From Eudorina sp. 2006-703-Eu-15 (lineage: Eukaryota > Chlorophyta > Chlorophyceae > Chlamydomonadales > Volvocaceae): a DNA stretch of 64,000 nt. Under the pieces are notes generated by a model, which saw only the letters and a list, made by a program, of their open reading frames with translations, had not been told where the DNA came from and ran no database searches. The stretch spans positions 1,637,328-1,701,327 of the forward strand of contig BDSI01000002.1 in the NCBI GenBank assembly GCA_003117195.1, given 5' to 3'. The position numbers and the translations under genes are program-made. Positions 43,596 through 55,194 of this stretch are shown here, one piece after another. The stretch's first letter is position 1; the number at the start of each line of letters is the position of its first letter.

Positions 43596-43929
43596 TGTTG
43601 TTTTGGAGCTGCATGTAAACCATCGGGCACAAAGAGACAAGTCCAGAAGTCTCTACCAGGCCATGACGTTACAATAGAAGCAACTGATGAAGACAACAAA
43701 CACTCACGGATTTATTGTCTCAGACAGGATAACTAGGATAATGCCGTACAGATAAAGCTCCACCAACACCCGGAAGACACACGCCAAAAGTACTTTCACA
43801 TAGCTCCGGGCCCCTTAGGTAACATATACGGACATAACGTAACCGTTTGTGTCATACCGCGACATATTGTAACGGTACGGTACGTAACCGGGCACATGAA
43901 CGGGTACGGAAGACTGGCCGAAAACAACA
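43596..43929 (-). repeat. 5' LTR of Copia A
   Basis: 334 bp. Differs from 32407-32740 at one base seen by eye (GGACATAACG here, GGACGTAACG there). Confidence 0.92.
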
Positions 43930-43934
43930 ATATC

Positions 43935-44830
43935 AAGTGACATACGTACGTATATGTTTCGCAAAACGACATGATGACGATGCATGGTGATCGCGCGCGT
44001 CCCCAAATGGTGACAAGCATACGTGGGAATGGCTGTCTACGTAGCGAGCGAGATTGATAGCCTGCCAGCTGCCAGCTTTATTTGGCATGGGACGATGGCA
44101 GGCGCCTTCGTGGTGATTGTTCATGCAAAGGCTAACGAGTCATGCGATTGGTTCTGTATGTACGCAGCAGCTATCATATTGGCGTAGATGCTGACGATAT
44201 CAATGTCCGACAGGATTGAATCTCTTACACTCGTTCTGCATGCATGTGTGGAGCAATCAAGGGACGCAAAACATTTTACGGTGTGATTGCGATAACATTG
44301 GCTGGTACGCGTACAAATGTACGGTACTCAAGTGCCCTACTACTGGGGCCTGCCTATCTATACCCTCGTCAATCTATTATTTGGTGCTGTAATTTCTGCC
44401 TAATTCGTTGAACACGCGCGGCACATGTATGTGTCGCAGACTTCTTTCCAGGCACAGGACGCGCGAAAACGTTTGTTGGGCTTAGCATTCAAACGTGTGA
44501 CCAAATCTAGCTACCTGCCTCGTAGTCTACCCAAACGCAAGACTTAATGCGTTGTATGTAAGGCTGGAGGAGACATACATATAATAACCAGCCAACACGC
44601 GGCCTGAACGGTTTTGGGAAGGGACGGAGTAATCAAACGGACTGCACTCAAAGAATAGTAATAACAAGTAGGGGTCGGCTTCCTCGAAGCCGGAAAAGGG
44701 CGGGGCCCCCTATAATCCGTACAGGCCGCTTGCTTTAGAAGGAAAACTCTATTACCGCGCAACAGTGTGAAAGAGTGAAAGGTTGCCATTGGGGGTGTCG
44801 TTGATGTTGAAGGGGGATCGGCGTGCATAG
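43935..44830. other. Intergenic or intronic stretch, nothing recognised
   Basis: No convincing exon. Contains one copy of GGGCGGGGCCCCC near 44696, the same core as in the hairpin at 45618. It may be the first intron of the next plus-strand gene. Confidence 0.4.
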
Positions 44831-47420
44831 ATTCACCAAGCCCAAACACGTCGGCAGCCCCGAAACCATCCTGCAGTACGCGCCGCCGGCGACGGCGGTC
44901 ACCGTATCGGCACTATGGTAACGATAGTCGCCTCTGCACTACCACATCCGTCTGTCAAGCAGATGATCACAAAGCAAGCTTGAAGCATCCTTGTTTTGCC
45001 GTGAAACTGTAGTTGTTTGGTCCGTCGGCAGGCATGCAACCCTTCAGTTGCACGCCCGCAGCAGACGTGAACCTCTAAAGTTTGCTATCAATAGTTACAT
45101 AGCAAATGTAAGGCAAAAACAGGGTGCGAAAAAGCCGCGGTGAGACCCGCCATCGGAACTGGAGGCACTCGGTACGCTATCCCTTTGCATCTTGAAACTT
45201 TGATTCAGTTCAATACATATTGTTGATTTGTATTCATCTGGCAAGACAGAAAGGCAAATCTTGATGTTGGTGGTATCTTGATGTTCAAACATCAGAACAC
45301 TATCGAAGTTCAATTTAGCACGCGCCGCCCATTCCTTATTCAAGTATTCATCACACGGCACCCGTTGAAACAAATATGAGCGCGAGAGGCGTTGGGTGGA
45401 CGTTGACCCGGGTCCATGGAAACCGCAGAGCTTTACTTTGACCGTTTGTGCGCAAAGAATTTTTTTCAGCCAAACCAAAGTTACCTTGCAATAGAGGACA
45501 ATTAATATGACAAACATAGCGAATTAGTTCAGCGGATAATGAACGTTTTGCCGTTACCGGACACACGGACACACGGACACACGGACACACGGACACACGG
45601 ACAGGGGCAATCCTAGGGGGCGGGGCCCCCCGAACGCGCTTCGCGCTGGGGCCCCGCCCAAAAAATAATATTATAATACTATTATCATGACAATTGTATA
45701 TCCTATAAACCCTATATCCACATACCTTTTATAAATGATAATAATTGTAACTGTAATAAGTACTGTATTAATTATAATGTTTTGAGAGTAGTACTGTTAA
45801 TAATAGTTATGGTAGTTGTAACATAATAATAATAAAAATGTTGTTAAAAGCAATAACGCTTTACGATTATTGCGGGGAACAGTGGCCGGCATGCATGCCC
45901 TCATAGGTTCATGCGTGGTACAGACGTAAATTATTGGCTCATAACTGATTGATGAACTGCTGCAGGTTGCTACCTGTTTGTTATTATTACGGATAGATCC
46001 GAGGTGCAAGAGATGCATGGAACACACGCCTTGTTTGCATCCCCCTGTTACACGCACGGCCATGTTCGGCACGTATATATAATAACTGGGCACGCCATCG
46101 ATACGCACGCTGTTGTTCCAGCGACGTACATACATAATTCGTTGATTGCCCCGCCCTTCATCACTGACCAAGACCAGCATACGTGGCGTGTGTGCGCTGC
46201 ACAGCTAGCCCACAGTTCACATACAGGCCATGACAGACCACGTGCGCAAGCAGGTACATGCCTTGATTCACTGCCGCCGAGAACGAACGCACAAGCAACA
46301 ATTGCAGCGACGACCCTCACTGATGCGGCCTGCTGCGCGCACACGCCTTCGCGCTCATGTATATATGTATGCATCATAATAGAAGTTCTCATCATCGTTT
46401 CCAAAATTGAAGCTGTCGCTGCGTGCTGCAGTTCACGACCTACGCTCCTCGCTCTAGGCGTGGCAGCAGCAGTTTATTTTTTGCATCGCTGTGACCCTCT
46501 ACGTACGTATGCCGCTACAAGCAGGTAGGCACGCAGCCCCATACGTGAGTAGTACAACGAAACATCCACCAATCGTCGATCCATCGACAAGTAATAAGGC
46601 TCAGCTTGCATGCTGCAACAATCGATAACTGGTTTGATAAAAAAATGACGTCCTTTGCTTGGCACTGAGCTTCGAACTATCACTGACAAACATACCACAT
46701 ACACAAAGCATGCTTGTAAAATGCATCCTATCTCTCACCGCACCCAACCTCAAACATATGGCAGCATGATAAGAATGCGTATAATTGATTGATATCGATA
46801 TATAATGGTGTCAATCCGCCCGTCAAGCCCAGCCGGTAGTAAGGGTCGGTGCGTGTCTGATTTTCCTTGGTGCATGCATGTAAACATGCTGTGACCAGCG
46901 AAAATCCAATAATATAGATAGTTAGCGGGAACATATTTGTCCGCGACGCGATGTGCCTAGCTACCTACGTAGTGCGTGCGTTCAGCATGTAGGTATGGTG
47001 ATCTTTACTGAGTATGCAATTTGCTCCAAGACAGACTCACGCACGTGACATACAGTTGCACTCGCTCCGTCCGCTCCACCCCCGTGCTCGTCGTCGCTTG
47101 CTTGACAAAACCGATGCAGAACGGGACCCGCCGGCCACAAGCTAAGCCGGTCATGGGCGTGCTTGGCATTGACTGGCTAGACTGGCACGCACCCAATTAT
47201 CTTGAGCAGGTAGGGCAATCATATAATAAAGCTACTACTTTATGTACGACCATATATGATACGCACATCAATGGCAACGCGTACAGCGGATGCGACTTGA
47301 CGAGAAGCCCACACCTTCACGCAGCTGCTGGCGGCGGTACAAACGCACCGACGTCCTTTATGCAATCGAGGGCCACGCGTGCCGTGGCTTAGCTTGGCGC
47401 TTGCGAGTAAAGCAAGATAG
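44831..47420 (+). CDS. Unrecognised plus-strand gene, partial exon model
   Basis: Four exon-like segments with good borders: 44831-44917, 46432-46524, 47120-47209 and 47325-47420 (stop TAG). The first two join in phase and give PETILQYAPPATAVTVSAL followed by a hydrophobic LLALGVAAAVYFL and HRCDPLRTYAATS. The last two join in phase 0 (GVLGIDWLDWHAPNYLEQ, then a short basic tail). Between 46524 and 47120 the phase does not match, so at least one exon is missing from the model; the 5' end is also not found. The hydrophobic segment followed by CDP faintly recalls sodium/solute symporters, but this is too weak to name it. It converges with the gene at 47675. Confidence 0.4.
45520..45560 (+). ncRNA. 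tRNA-like fragment, possible SINE head
   Basis: GCGAATTAGTTCAGCGGATAATGAACG has a D-arm shape (GTTC...GAAC) and box-A-like start; the following TTTTGCCGTTACCGG lines up loosely with an Asn-tRNA anticodon arm. Box B and an acceptor partner are missing, so it is not an intact tRNA gene. Confidence 0.25.
45557..45602. repeat. (GGACACAC)n microsatellite
   Basis: Five to six copies of the octamer GGACACAC directly after the tRNA-like fragment. Confidence 0.92.
45618..45659. repeat. GC-rich hairpin
   Basis: Perfect 12-base arms GGGCGGGGCCCC/GGGGCCCCGCCC around an 18-base loop that can itself pair (GCGC...GCGC). It is followed by an AT-rich stretch (45660-45850) with no genes. Confidence 0.8.
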
Positions 47421-47674
47421 CGTCCTCACTCGCTGAATATTTGACCTACGTAGTCCGTGATAATAATAATAATAATAATAGTACGCCGGCCGGAGCCTGG
47501 CGTGTATTAAGGGGGTGGGGAACTGAGGGGTGGCGTAGTCACCCCTGTATGCCCGCACCACACGTAGTCCGTGATGTCACAACAATCGGCGGTCACACGT
47601 ATGCCTCGATCCTGGCCATTATTTGCTTCCCTGCTTTATTTAGCTAGTTTAGCTGCACTCGGACGTTGAAGGGT

Positions 47675-50600
47675 TCACTCCGACCGACCAACGCCAGTTC
47701 CTGCTTTATTTCTACCCGGAAGAGTAAAGCCGCGTCGACATACCTCCTTGCACATGACCCTCGTTTGAAGCATCACGGACCTGCATCTCAACTTGATACG
47801 GCTGGGCAGGATATGAGCTATGAAAAGGACCACGAACCCCATAATTACCAGGCCGTTCACCACCAGGATGAGCGCGCCAAGGAGCATTTCATGGGCCTGC
47901 AGTTTAGCAAGTGCGCGCGGCATCGAACATACACGTCAAGCAAGGCAGGCTTTTTCGTTACCGAGGAGCAAACAACAAAAAACATACATACATGATATCC
48001 TTACATTATAACGATGATCTAGATTATCAAATACACATATACGATAATATCGATGTCGGACCAACTCACTCCTGAGACCTGCATCGTCGTTGGCAGGCTG
48101 GTGAACATGCCCAGGACGACCGTGAGGCAGACGGTGCCCAACGACAGCAGCTGCAGCGAGGTGAGCTCATCGTGGATCAGAGGACTGAAGTAAGAGTTGA
48201 CCAATAAGATTACGAGGAGCATTGCCTGCGTGGTGGGCGCAAGATACAGTGTGTAGAGCTCGATACGGTAGTTACGGCATATGAGTAGTTTCAGTAATCA
48301 TAATCATAATAATAATCAGAATAATAATTTAATACTAATACCAAAAGTAATACTAATAGTATTAATATTTACAAAGATAAAATACAATAATATAACATAA
48401 TAGTTTTACGCCGCTCATAACCCTGGCGTGTGTGAAGTGGGCAGAGACGATGAGGCTCATTAGAGTCTATAAAATTATAATCAGTAAAGGAGGAGATCTG
48501 AATTGATGTTCTACACGTGTAAGTGACGCATGTACGCCGCCCCAACGTAAGGGTGCTTTGCGTGGTTAGGTGTGGCTTGGTAGAGGGACAACGGAGTCGC
48601 GTGTGTTAATTCTAGTAAGCCAGATAAAAAATGAACATTGACGGCGGATGACGGGCGTTCGGTTACGTTTGTAGTCTGTGTTACTTAATGTTGAGAATAT
48701 CGCTGATTAAATCATCGTATAAGTGAGCTATAACAGGTTAATGACGATAACCTGGGTACGGTATTATAAATTATGATGAAAGAGAATAAGAATATATATT
48801 ATGATGAGAGAGATTAATAAGCAGGTCAGTATATATATAATATAATAACACATATATATATGTGTGTCTGTGTTTGTAAAAAACAGAGAGAGGATGTTTA
48901 TCGAGCAGTCAGCCCCGTAACTTGCCTCAAGTAGCAAAGCCTGATGCAGCACTCTCAGATGACGACCGAACACTTCCGCCAAGACCAGAAATAATGTTTG
49001 CGTCTGATTGATACTCTCCCAATAATAATATTGCTCCCTGCATGTGTACGGCACACGACGGAGTAGAACACGTTTGGCTACTACTCAATGTCATCAGCTC
49101 GAAAATTATTAACAAGCAGGGCGACGGACGAAGCAATAACAACAACAGCTTATGTGTTGTACTTAGAGAAGTCAAACACACATAAAATCCAACGAATTTT
49201 TGTTGCGTCGTCAAATCTGAGAACATCCGGATGACTGCTTGCTTACTTGTAAGATCGGTACAAGAAGCCATACGCCTGGGTGAATTCCACGTCGCGTAGA
49301 CGCTTACGATTGAGGTATACGACGATGGTGCAGGTTACAGGCATGGCCAGGCAGAGAAGTATTACAGATACAATGCCGACCGGGACCCAGCTGCGGTTCA
49401 AAATCATGACAAAAAAGTAAACGAAGGTTATTCGGGTGCAGGCATCTCACGCACGTGCGTGATTTGGACTATTTGGACTAACAAATGTATGGCGATTTAT
49501 GCGAATCCATATTATGAATTGCCAAAGTGGCCGCGCGTCAGGACAGATACATGTAAAAGTCATTAACAAATGCTGATGGCATAGATGGCAAACGCAAGCA
49601 AGGAACGTAGAGCGACACAGTGACGGAAGTAATACATTGCACATATGCACTTTCTTCTTACTCAATGCATGTAATCTCGTGAGGGTAGTGACGCAAGGAA
49701 TGCTTATTTAAAATACAGGAATTGCGGCAGCGCAACATCGACATGATAGCATGCAACAACTTACATCCTTAGGTGCCCGCCCAGGTAGCACTCTTGGTTC
49801 ATGTTCCTGAGCCAGTAGCCAAATGTCCAGGCAGCCTGTTCGTGAAATGAATAGTATTAACGGATGGATGCGTGAGGAGTTAGCCAGCCTGTTGAGGGGG
49901 AGTCGTCATTCTAGCTACCTCCGGCTCGTACAATGGATGCATCAGCCACCAACAAGAACTCAAGCAACACACGGGAAACTTGAGGTGCTGACAATGTAAA
50001 GCGAAAACACATCGTGGCAGTGGCGTATAAGCTCATCGAGCCTCACCGCCCATTTATCAGTATCATTATAAATGTTAATATAGTGATCATCATCATATAT
50101 ACATATATCATTGTCATTATTATGTATTTATAATTGTATTGTTTTATCAATATTATAATATTTATTGTTGTCATAATATTTTTTTATTGTAATAGTGATA
50201 GTAATCCAGTAGTAGAAATATAATAACATTAAAATCCTAGAATTTATAGAAGCTAAGCAGATGCACAGCATAAGAGGATACCTTTCCAAAAACAGTGTTA
50301 CACTTGTTAATTTTAACAGCAGGTGCGAAATTAGGCAAACCGATCACGGACTGCACTGACCCGTTGATTCTCAGGGTAATCTCCGGATCCGTCGTCCAGC
50401 GAGTAGCACGAGAAGATTGAGAAGGCCTCATTCGCCCAAGTCGGCATGAGTAGAAAGGAAGCCACCTGTGCGCGATGAAGAGATATGGGTAGGTGTTGGA
50501 TTACAGAACAACAATTACCACCCTTTTGAATATTGGTCATGGTGTAGCCATATGCGTTAAGAAATATCGTTTGCTTCGTTCCACGGCTTACCATTAAAAC

Positions 50601-53600
50601 GAGAAACAATTGCGAACGCAAGCTCATGTGCGCGTCCACGGAGGATAAAGCCTCACGATTGGAGAACAGCGTAAAAAATGGGGCTTCTCTCTCTTCTGCT
50701 TTCTCAATGCCAGCGCGTTCCTTGCTTTTGGGCCGGTCTCAATGACGTTCGAGACCGGCCCTGCTGTCTGGCCGCCTGTAACAGACGAAATGCTCGCACT
50801 GCCATGAAGCGCTTTGCCAGGCGTAGGACCCTTGCTGAGGGAAGAATTCAAACCAGCGAGCTTCCTGTTGCTTTTGTGCTGATCCGAGGGTGTTTTAGGT
50901 GCATTAGGTTGAGGATCTGTTCTACAGCCTGTCGGCAGCTCGCGGCAAGAACTGTTGGCAAACTCATCCGCGGCAAGAACTGTGTCATCATTATTATCAA
51001 CCGCTGCCGTGCCCTTTGGGACGCTCAAAGGGGACGATTGATATCCATTGTTGTCCTCGCTGATTGCCGCAGGTGAAGGGAGTCGTTCACAACGATTAGA
51101 AGAATATGCCATTGCGAGACGTGGGGTATCAGCAGGCGGCGGTGCGGACGATTTTGCTTGCAGCGATTCGTCGCCAGCAGGCGACCCAGCGCAAGCGATG
51201 TTCTCTGTCGGCACGATGTCCTCTGCCAAGAGCGAGCCAGATGTTGACGCGTCCCTAGGGCCGGCTGCGCCGATTCCCGCATTGTCGGATCGCGGAACTC
51301 CGCTGATCCTGGAAGCACGCTGTATGGGGATGCGCCCGTGATTCCAAAAGATATATCTGCAGGCGTCCGTCGCAAAACATTATACGTAACAATTAAGCGC
51401 TTTCTGGTTCTCCCTTGCGGCAAAGTTATTCCGTTTGTGATTTGCGTTCATGTGCGCACAGCAGTACCGGCAGCAGAACAGTCGCATGGTACAATCACGC
51501 ACAATGGCATTGATACTTGAGCAACGTAATACTCCCCAGTTTGTGGTGATGCGTCATTTACAAATGTTCTACAGACTTGCCTCAGTATCCACAAAAAGAT
51601 GACGATGATGACAGAGCACAACGGTAATAGTAAGCCCGCAAGCACTTGTGCGGCCGCCTGGGTGGCGGAGTCAGCTCTCGGAAGCAGGCAACTGGGTGAG
51701 TAAACCTGCTTGACACTGCCAGTAATACTCCCAAGAGCGGACTGCAGACCTTCCACAGCACTTGGCCAGTTCATGTTAATCCGCGTCACAATCAAGAAAA
51801 GCTGTGGGCATACATGGGCATGGCCAATAAATAAAAGGATATATATAGTTGAATAGTAGACGAGGCAGGCTCACTCATTGGCGGGTTAATTGGCGGGTTA
51901 TGTGTGTATAAGTTGGATGTTCCATGCACGCATATGTGCATACGGCCGGGGGTAAACTACACAACAAGTTCCCAATTATTATGATGTTTCACCGTGCGTG
52001 CTTATCAATGATCATCAGCGAGGAGGTAAACAAGGTAAGTCGGCAGGCAACTGGTAACATGAACTAAGTATTGTACGAGTCTCCCCTCGCACCTGTGCAT
52101 GGGTAATTATGACCTGCAAGCAAGCAAGCAAGCGGGACACCACGGGGCCACGCACTATCATTGCTCATGCGTGCGATCAAACATAAAATCTGGAACAACG
52201 TGACGTTAAAAATGTACGTACAATGACCTTAAACGGATTGTTGCACCCTTGTTGATGCATGCCATCTGTCCGTGTTGCTAATTATAGTGTCTCAGTAATG
52301 CATACATACATACTCTGGCTAACCGGTTGCAGCGGCGTGAAGTTGATCACCCCTGGCCTTTCCCTCTCCCTCTCGCTTTCCCTATTCCTTAATTATTTTA
52401 TTATACATGTTTGTATGTTTTTATCTTTCGTTTATCCACTCAGCATGTAATTTTAGTACTATGTTTATTATGCGTATTATGTTTATTGGTTCGTTATCCT
52501 GCGCTATCCATCCGTATATATACACCTGGTTATGGGTGGGCTTCTCATTAAATACACCTGCTGGCTGAGAACTCCGCTACGAGCTACAAATTTATGATTT
52601 CCAAGCAATATGACGCAACTCGACGTTTGTGGTATGAATGACTTCAACTATATATGCATATCTTTAATGTATGCATTATGCGCCGCACCTTGAGAAGGTC
52701 TGTTAGTTGCAAGCCCTCTTCGCCGTACCGATAATCGGCCAGGAACGTCATAAGCACAGAAAAGCCTGTGGTCATACATTTTGAAACACAAGGGCGTGAC
52801 AGCAAACAATAATATCTTGAACGGATAATCGAACAAGTCGTGTCCACACGCACGCGCAGTCCTTGCACAACTTTTAAAGTAATTATAATAAGGGAATTAT
52901 TGGAAGTCAATCAATAACAGGTTCAACTTTTTTCGTAGGCTGTTGGATACAAGAACTCACCTAGCCAAAGAGCGCTTGCGATGACTATGGCCACCCCTAC
53001 AACCGCACTGGCGGCCAAACCTAGACACTGGCTGCACCTCAGGTCTAATCGGAGGGCGAAAGCGTGTCCATTGACTGGCGTGCAAGTCGCACATAACCTC
53101 CCGGAGTAACCCTGCAGGTAGGGAAGGGCAGCACATCAGTGGACATTGGATTTCTAAGCGAGTGCAAAATAGACATGTACAAATCATATTTCTTACGTCT
53201 GGATCCGGCGATTCTTCGCTCGTGAACCCTATCTACCTTGAGCTCGACGATCAACACGCAATAAATGGATGAACGAGTGCATGAGATTTAATTTAAATGC
53301 ACTGGAGGCCTCACCGACAGGTTGGGTTGATTGATATATACAGCAGACACGCTCACCTCCGAGCACTGCATCTGCATGTAGCTCAGGTTATCGTCCTCGA
53401 TCACGCCCCAGAGCGCACAGTCTAGCAGGAAGCCATCCAGGGGAGCGTACGTCGCAAGCAAACTGGATGATGAGGTTGCGTTGCTAGTTTGCAGCTCCAG
53501 CGCTTTCCTGCAAAACAGAAAAGTGCACGTTGTATTAGGACACAGTGTACCTCACTGCAGTAATTACAGAAGCAAGAGCCTTGTCTGGGCTACTAATAAT

Positions 53601-54638
53601 GTGTGCATTCGTAGTACATTCGCCTGTAGGTTTTCTGAGTGAAACGAAAAAAACCAAGGTTTTCTGTGTATTTGCCAAAAGCGTCTTCGGCTGACAGAGT
53701 ACGGCGGGGCCGTACGGTTGCGAGTGAAGGCAAGTCACGGAGAGCGCGACTGAAAGAGTAATTTCGCGAGTTCATATTGTCAGTACTGACAGGTACGTAC
53801 TGCCACTGCAACATCTGCCATACATACTCACCGATGACCCGCGGGGTCCGCTGTAACATCCTAATAATAATACATACATACATACTGTCCCGCGGCAGAT
53901 TGTCCAGGCGGTAACTAGGCTCGCCTCCTCCCACGGAAGCAAGCACTCTTTCCTGCTCGCAGGTACCCGACCCCATATTCGTTCTACAAGCGGTAAGGCA
54001 ACTACTCCTGAAAACGCTTGATAAGTAATATGGCGATGATAAGGAAGCCTAGGAAGCCGCCAAAGGATAAACGGTAGCACGCATCGTACCTAAAGTGGTT
54101 CAGGTAGTTGGTCACGACTGAAATGCCGCCATCTGTGCCGTCTTGCAGCCACTGGAATCGGTCCGGGACACCAAAGTATGCGTACCAACGCTCCTGGCAA
54201 CGCACCAGGGCGTCGTTTGCGGAAGGGCCCTGCATTCTGCGGTGACCGCGCAGGTCCCATGCATGGATGGCACGAAATGCGTTAAAAGACAATAACTAGT
54301 GTCGAATTACGTACTTTGGTAATTGCGTATTTAATAAGCGAAGTATTGTTTCACTAATTTCGAAACATCTCCTAATCAATGAAGGCAGTGCCCTCAGTCC
54401 GTGTACACTTACTTAGGCGCCCTCTTACCTGCAGGCTTGGGAATTGGGACACCGATGTATGATGGTTGAGTTGGCGGCACTGTGCCAGTAGCCTGATTGA
54501 GGCACTATAACTGCGCCGCCTGTGCAGATAGCGTTCACCGGGCAGCTGGAGCACTGGGTCGCAGTTTCATTGGTACTTATGTTGTCGCTGTCACCATGCA
54601 ACGAATCCACGTCGAGGCTAAACGTGTTTGCCGTGCAT
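47675..54638 (-). CDS. Cys-rich multipass membrane protein, 5' end missing, one frame break
   Basis: Fourteen exons in phase (high to low): 54638-54429, 54236-54090, 53983-53882, 53507-53357, 53111-52961, 52765-52689, 51801-51533, 51356-50592, 50465-50361, 49835-49765, 49390-49247, 49037-48926, 48225-48070 and 47896-47675 (stop); about 893 residues. The N-terminal part has Cys-rich modules (CSSCPVNAICTGG, GYSGRLCATCTP) of the kind seen in large algal and ciliate membrane proteins. Hydrophobic segments follow (LAASAVVGVAIVIASALWL, LAGLLLPLCSVIIVIFLWI, VGIVSVILLCLAMPVTCTIVVYL, AMLLVILLV, LIMGFVVLFIAHI-like). The C-terminal pattern YGFLYRSYKEQYYYWE, LAEVFGR is typical of that group. The intron after 48926 starts with GC. 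Exon 51356-50592, a long polar loop, needs one extra T at a six-T run (50671-50676) to stay in frame; its upstream junction is also ambiguous (51533 or 51468). Function unknown; sensing or adhesion at the surface is a guess. Confidence 0.78.
50730..50761. repeat. Perfect inverted repeat inside a coding exon
   Basis: GGGCCGGTCTC and its exact reverse complement, 11-base arms and a 10-base loop, inside the polar loop exon of the membrane protein gene, 54 bases from the T-run frame break. Confidence 0.7.
53835..53860 (-). repeat. Dispersed motif, copy 5, with hairpin
   Basis: Minus strand TGTTACAGCGGACCCC followed by GCGGGTCATC, in the intron 53508-53881 of the membrane protein gene. Same layout as copy 3 at 14318. 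Confidence 0.55.
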
Positions 54639-54842
54639 CTGCAATCAAACGGGCAACGAAATACATCGCTGGGTTAGCGCTCGTAACCATTTTATGACTA
54701 GGACGGGATGACGGTGCAACCACGTCGTACGTGCCCATCCATGGTTGTTGCATATATATGTGATAGATATATGGCGATGTTATTAGCGGGGTGTATTGTA
54801 CATTTGGAACCGAGATAGACCACCGCGCGCCGTACATTCTAG

Positions 54843-55194
54843 GTCTGTCCTCGGGTCAGCGGCTCGACCTCTGGTTGCGACTATTGCGACCTGCTGTATG
54901 TACGTGTATGTATGTGTTTATCTGCTAAAAACGGTAACAGAGGGGTGGCCCAACGAATGCCTTGCGCCGAGGAAGGCTTGCTCCTAAAAGGGGGGAGAGT
55001 ACGTAAGCCCGGCGCCGCCGCCAGTGGTTTTGGAGCACGAAGAGCAGGAGTCTGTGGCGGCCGCCGCCTCGGCGGAGGATTTGCTGGCAGGCGGCGAAGA
55101 CGGCGGCCTCAATGGGGATCCCGCGCGCAGTGAGCCGTTGCTTGTGTCCAAGGGCTCGGGTCCGCGGATCCAGCCAGCTGTGGTGGACTTCTAG
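54843..55194 (+). CDS. 3' end of an unrecognised plus-strand gene
   Basis: Exon 54843-54895 (LSSGQRLDLWLRLLRPA) joins in phase 0 to 54991-55194, which encodes a Pro start, an acidic Ala-rich stretch (LEHEEQESVAAAASAEDLL) and ends IQPAVVDF before TAG. A TGTAA at 55240-55244 could serve as polyadenylation signal. The codon pattern and clean frame argue for real coding sequence, but no upstream exon exists between it and the oppositely oriented gene ending at 54638. It is likely a tail of a larger protein. Family unknown. Confidence 0.5.

Larger units (their letters stand above)
32407..43929 (-). mobile_element. Copia element A (interrupted by B at 37680-43540)
   Basis: Outer LTRs 32407-32740 and 43596-43929 (334 bp each) share two diagnostic bases that differ from the inner pair, and the whole block is flanked by ATATC (32402-32406 and 43930-43934). 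The internal region of A is 32741-37679 plus the leader remnant 43546-43595. Protease-integrase-RT-RNaseH order defines Copia; the proteins resemble the volvocine element Osser. Before B inserted, A had all parts of a working element. Confidence 0.92.

Noticed and set aside
32407..43929. Tandem Copia array made by unequal LTR recombination
   Set aside because: Recombination would leave no target duplication around the inner copy. AAATC on both sides of B and the pairing of LTR variants fit nested insertion.
45095..45517. 140-residue minus-strand open frame
   Set aside because: It has some protein-like stretches (LNFDSVLMFEHQD) but no splice partners, start context or known motif. It may be old repeat DNA; not annotated.
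46004..46528. 174-residue plus-strand open frame
   Set aside because: Only its last 30 codons after the acceptor at 46431 look coding; the rest is repeat-like and lacks a start context.
54002..54087. Transmembrane-like FGGFLGFLIIAILLIKRF on the minus strand as an exon
   Set aside because: Keeping it requires a 22-base intron. Treating it as part of a 106-base intron (54089-53984) joins the neighbouring exons in phase with good borders.
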